Shown piece by piece: positions 59,301-64,000 of a stretch of DNA of 64,000 nucleotides (within the stretch, counting starts at the first letter, position 1; every line of letters begins with the position of its first letter). The stretch is from Clarkia xantiana subsp. parviflora (taxonomy: Eukaryota > Streptophyta > Magnoliopsida > Myrtales > Onagraceae), in NCBI GenBank assembly GCA_036873135.1, contig JAPTYO010000005.1, forward strand, positions 19,970,166 to 20,034,165, read 5' to 3'. The notes beneath the pieces were generated by a model, which had not been told where the DNA came from, did no database searches, and worked only from the letters and a program-made list of their open reading frames with translations. Position numbers and translations under genes: made by a program.

Positions 59301-62300
59301 CAATTTTTAGTAATCGCCCACCCGCCATGCCAAGACATTGTCAAGTCACTGGAAAATCCCACTGCCAAGGCTACCAAGCATAGGAAAATCCCACAGTCAT
59401 GGATGCCACGCGTGGGTAAGTGCTTGACAAACGCACTCCCGTCGCAACCATCTCGGAATCACTTCGAATTTTGTAGGAGTATCGCTAGTGGTACCAATAG
59501 CACCTCCACCAAGTTTCACGCAATTATCTCGAGATACTATTTTCCTCAATAACCCGAGCTAAAAACCCAAAAAAGTTCAAATATTCGTTAAAAATCATCA
59601 AATCAGCGAAATCAAGTATTTGATACCTTCTAACATGTTTTCCCAACATAATAGTCGAAACACATTCAAAGAATTGATCGAACTCAACATTTAATAATCG
59701 CCCACCCGTCATGCCAATTCACTCTCAAGGCATGGGAAAATCCTACAGCCAAGGCTGCCTGGCATGGGAAAATCCCATAGCCATGGATAAGAGGCGTGGG
59801 CAAGTGCTTGGCAATCGAACTCCCGGCACAACCATCTCGGAATCACTTCAAATTTTGTAGGAATATCCCTAGTGGTACCAAGAGCACCTCCACCAAGTTT
59901 AACGCAATTATCTCGAGATACTATTTTCCTCAATTTCCCGAGCTAAGAACCTAAAAAGTTCAAATATTCGTAAAAAATCTCCAAATCAGCGAAACTAAGT
60001 ATTTGATGCCTTCTAACATGTTTTTCCAACATAATAGTCGAAACACATACAAAGAATCGATCGAAAAGCAACTTTTAGTAATCGCCCACCCGTCATGCCA
60101 ATACACTATCAAGGCATTGAAAAATCCTACAGCCAAGGCTGCCAGGCATGGGAAACTCCCAAAGCCGTGGACGCCAGGCGTGGGCAAGTGCTTGGCAAAC
60201 GCACTCCCGGCGAAACCAACTCGGATTCGCTTAAAATTTTGTAGGGACAACACTAGTGGTACCAAGAGCACCTCCACCAAGTTTCACGCAATTATCTCGA
60301 GATTCAATTTTTCTTAATTTCCCGAGCTAAAAACTCGAAAAGTTCAAATATTCGTAAAAATTCACCAAATCAGCGGAACAAAGTTTTTGATTCCTCCTAA
60401 CATGTTATCCCAACATTAATAGTCGAAACACATCGAAAGAATCAATCGAAATACAACTATTAGTAATCGCCCGCCCTCCATGCCAAGGCACTGTCAAGGC
60501 ATTGGAAAATCCCACAACCAAGGCTACCAAGCATGGGAAAATCCCACACCCATGGATGCCAGGCGTGGGCAAGCGCTTGTCAAACGCACTCCCGGCGCAA
60601 CCATCTCGGAATCGTTTCAAAATTCTGTAGGGACAACACTAGTGGTTCCAAGAGCAACTCCACCAAGTTTCACGCAATTATCTCGAGATACTATTTTTCT
60701 CGGTTTCCTGAATTAAAAACCCGAAAAGTTCTAATATTCGTAAAAAATCACCAAATCAACGAAACTAAGTTTTTGATCCTTCTAACATGTTTTCCCAACA
60801 TAATAGTCGAAACACATCTAAAGAATCGATCGAATTGCAATGTTTAGTAATCTCCCACCCACCATGCCAAGGCACTGTCAAGGCATTGGAAAATCCCATA
60901 GCCAAGCCTACCAAGCATAGGAAAATCCCACAGCCATGGATGCAAGGCGTGGGCAAGTGCTTGACAAACGCATTCCCGTCGCATCCATCTCGGAATCACT
61001 TCGAATTTTGTAGGAATATCGCTAGTGGTACTAATAGCACCTCCACCAAGTTTCACGCAATTATCTCGAGATACTATTTTCCTCAATTACCCGAGCTAAA
61101 AACCCAAAAAGTTCAAATATTCGTAAAAAGTCATCAAATCAGCGAAACTAAGTATTTGATGCCTTCTAACATGTTTTCCCAACATAATAGTCGAAACACA
61201 TCCAAAGAATCGATCGAAACGCAACATTTAATAATCGCCCACCCGTCATGCCAATTCACTCTCAAGGCATGGGAAAATCCTACCGCCAAGGCTGCCAGGC
61301 ATGGGAAAATCCCATAGCCATGGATAACAAGCGTGGGCAAGTGCTTGACAATCGAACTCCCGGCACAACCATCTCGGAATCACTTCAAATTTTGTAGGAA
61401 TATCCCTAGTGGTACCAAAGCACCTTCACCATGTTTAACGCAATTATCTCGAGATACTATTTTCCTCAATTTCCCGAGCTAAAAACCCAAAATGTTAAAA
61501 TATTCGTAAAAAATCACCAAATCAGCGAAACCAAGTATTTGATGCCTTCTCACATGTTTTTCCAACATAATAGTCGAAACACATCCAAAGAATCGATCGA
61601 AAAGCAACTTTTAGTAATCGTCCACCCGTCATGCCAATACATTGTCAAGGCATGGAAAAATCCTATAGCCAAGGCTGCCAAGCATGGGAAACTCCCAAAG
61701 CCATGGATGCCAGGCGTGGGCAAGTGCTTGGCGAACGCACTCCCGGCGAAACCAACTCGAATTCGCTTAATATTTTGTAGGGACAACACTAGTGGTACCA
61801 AGAGCACCTCCACCAAGTTTCCCCCAATTATCTCGATATTCTTTTTTTCTCAATTTACAGAAATAAAAACCTAAAAATGCACCAAACAGCGGAACCAAGT
61901 TTTTGATTCCTTCTAACATGTTTTCCCAATATTAATAGTCGAAACACATCGAAAGAATCGATCGAAATGCAACTTTTAGTAATCGCCCGCCCGCCATGCC
62001 AAGGCACTGTCAAGGCATTGGAAAATCCCACAGCCAAGTCAACCAAACATGGGAAAATCCAATACCCATGGATGCCAGGAGTGGGCAAGTGCTTGTCAAA
62101 CGCATTCCCGACACAACTATCTCGGATTCACTTCACTTTTGTAGTAATATCACTTGTGGTATCAAGAGCACCCCCACAAAGTTTCACGCAATTATCTCGA
62201 GATACTATTTTCCTCAAATTCTCGGGCAAAAAACCCAAAAAGTTCAAATATTCGTAAAAAATCACCAAATCAGAGAAACCAAGCTTTTGATACCTTCTAA

Positions 62301-64000
62301 CATGTTTTCCAAAATAATAGTCGAAACAAATCGAAAGAATCGATCGAAACACAACTTTTAGTAATCTCCCACCCGTCATGCCAAGACACTTTCAAGGCAT
62401 GGGAAAATCCTATAGCCAAGGCTGCCAGGCATGGAAAAATCCCACAGCCATTTATGTCAGGCGTGGGCAAGTGCTTGGCAAACGCAATCCCGGAGCAACC
62501 GTCTCGTAATCGCTTCAAATTTTGTCGGGACATCACTAGTGGTACCAAGAGCACCTCCACCAAGTTTCACGCAATTATCTTGAGATACTATTTTTCTCAA
62601 TTTCCTGAGCTAAAAACCCGAAAAGTTCAAATATTCGTAAAAATTCACCCAATAAGTGGAACCAAGTTTTTGATTCCCTCTAACATGTTTTCCCAACATA
62701 ATAGTCGAAACACATCCAAAGAATCGATCAAACGCAACTTTTAGTAATCGCCCACCCGTCAAGCCAATTCACTGTCAAGGCATGGGAAAATTCTACAGAC
62801 AAGGCTGCCAGGCATGGGAAATTCGCATAGCCATGGATACCATGCGTGGGCAAGTGCTTGGTAAACGCACTCCCGGCGCAACCATGTCAGAATCACTACA
62901 AATTTTGTAGGAATATCACTAGTGGTACCAAGAGCACCTTCACAAAGTTTAACGAAATTTTCTCGAGATACTATTTTCTTCCATTTACCGAGCTAAAAAC
63001 CCAAAAAGTTCAAATATTCGTAAAAAATCACCAAATCAGCGATACTAAGTATTTGATGCCTTCTAACATGTTTTTCCAACATAATGTCGAAACACATCCA
63101 AAGAATTGATTGAAACACAACTTTTATTAATCGCCCACCCGTCATGCCAAGACATTGTCAAGGCATGGGAAAATCCTACAGCCAAGACTGCTAGTCATGG
63201 GAAAATCCATAAGCCATGGTAGCCAGGCGTGGGCAAGTGCTTGGCAAACGCACTCCCGGCGCAACCAACTCGTAATCGCTTCAAATTTTGTAGGGACAAT
63301 ACTAGTGGTTCCTAGAGCACCTCCACTAAGTTTCACGCAGTTATCTCGAGATTCTATTTTTCTTAATTTCCCGAGCTAAAAACCCGAAAAGTTCAAATAT
63401 TCGTAAAAATTCACCAAATCAGCAGAACCAAGTTTTTGATTCCTTCTAACATGTTATCCCAACATTAATAGTCGAAACACATCGAAAGAATCAATCGAAA
63501 TGCAACTATTAGTAATCGCCCGCCCTCCATGCCAAGGCACTGTCAAGGCATTGGAAAATCCCACAGCCAAGGCTATAGTATGGGAAAATCCCACACCCAT
63601 GGATGCCAGGCGTGGGCAAGCGCTTGTCAAACGCACTCCCGGCGCAACCATCTCAGAATCGTTTCAAAATTCTGTAGGGACAACACTAGTGGTTCCAAGA
63701 GAAACTCCACCAAGTTTCACGCAATTATCTCGAGATACTATTTTTCTCGGTTTCCTGAATTAAAAACCCGAAAAGTTCTAATATTCGTAAAAAATCACCA
63801 AATCAACGAAACTAAGTTTTTGATCCTTCTAACATGTTTTCCCAACATAATAGTCGAAACACATCTAAAGAATCGATCGAATTGCAAAGTTTAGTAATCT
63901 CCCACCCGCCATGCCAAGGCACTATCAAGGCATTGGAAAATCCCATAGCAAAGCCTACCAAGCATAGGAAAATCCCACAGCCATGGATGCAAGGCGTGGG
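53326..64000. repeat. satellite array (right block) with 3.4-kb higher-order repeat
   Basis: About 28 monomers of the same ~385-bp satellite as on the left, but a distinguishable set of variants (AACATTAATAGTCG, CACATCGAAAG, CACCCGTCATGCC). The segment 56850-59265 returns at 60284-62700 with an offset of 3434-3435 bp (nine monomers) and very few differences. The segment 56240-57517 returns at 62720-64000 with an offset of about 6483 bp. The array runs off the end of the window. Confidence 0.93.
53331..53420. repeat. 32-bp unit in three tandem copies at the LARD/satellite junction
   Basis: AGTGCTTGGCAAACGCACTC...GGGC units begin at 53331, 53363 and 53395. The same 32-bp stretch is doubled in the left array at 2158, 4515 and 6819. 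The truncated LTR ends a few bases before the first unit. Confidence 0.9.

Noticed and set aside
1..64000. tRNA, rRNA or telomeric repeats
   Set aside because: I saw no tRNA-like cloverleaf, rRNA segment or TTTAGGG tract; the only tRNA-related sites are the primer-binding sites.

Overview
The window is repetitive plant DNA with no ordinary host gene that I could support. A land plant, most likely an angiosperm, is indicated by four things: Ty3/gypsy retrotransposons of the Tat lineage (second, archaeal-type RNase H domain; antisense gene near the 3' LTR), a CACTA transposon with CACTACAAGAAA ends, LTRs of 0.6-1.8 kb, and long arrays of a ~385-bp satellite. The setting looks like satellite heterochromatin, pericentromeric or subtelomeric; species and chromosome position cannot be read from the sequence.

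Layout. Satellite DNA fills 1-9654, 10279-12939, 17431-18532, 19158-22511, 29515-30273 and 53326-64000, about 28 kb or ~73 monomers. It is interrupted by: (1) a solo Tat LTR at 9655-10278; (2) a complete short non-autonomous LTR element at 12940-17430; (3) a second solo Tat LTR at 18533-19157; (4) a Tat element with one LTR, gag and pol at 22512-~28535 (Tat-1), cut off inside integrase and fused to an inverted LTR fragment at ~28536-29514 of the same family as element 2; (5) a very large nested complex at 30274-53325.

The complex in (5) is a non-coding LTR element (LARD-like, ~1.8-kb LTRs). Its internal region received a reverse-oriented solo LTR of a related family (37373-38964). Its right LTR received a second Tat element (41137-52728, Tat-2), and the gag gene of Tat-2 received a CACTA transposon (42426-46171). 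Exact target-site duplications (gcggg, cct, atatg, ccagg) fix the borders and the order: satellite, then LARD, then Tat-2, then CACTA. The right LTR of the LARD lost its last ~300 bp at the junction with satellite.

Coding content is retroelement remains. Tat-1 keeps recognisable gag, protease, RT (YVDD), RNase H, archaeal-type RNase H and integrase, broken by several stops and frameshifts. Tat-2 keeps gag and protease but has lost RT to integrase. It carries a 78-bp minisatellite and an antisense gene with GT-AG introns and its own TATA box. The short element at 12940 keeps only the 3' half of such an antisense gene.

Most interesting signals: an array of about 18 nineteen-nucleotide hairpins (33409-34529) whose stems change in a compensatory way; a solo LTR that has become part of a repeated satellite segment (three copies, same site, same TSD); spliced antisense genes in two element families; and a CACTA element that appears to carry captured gene pieces.
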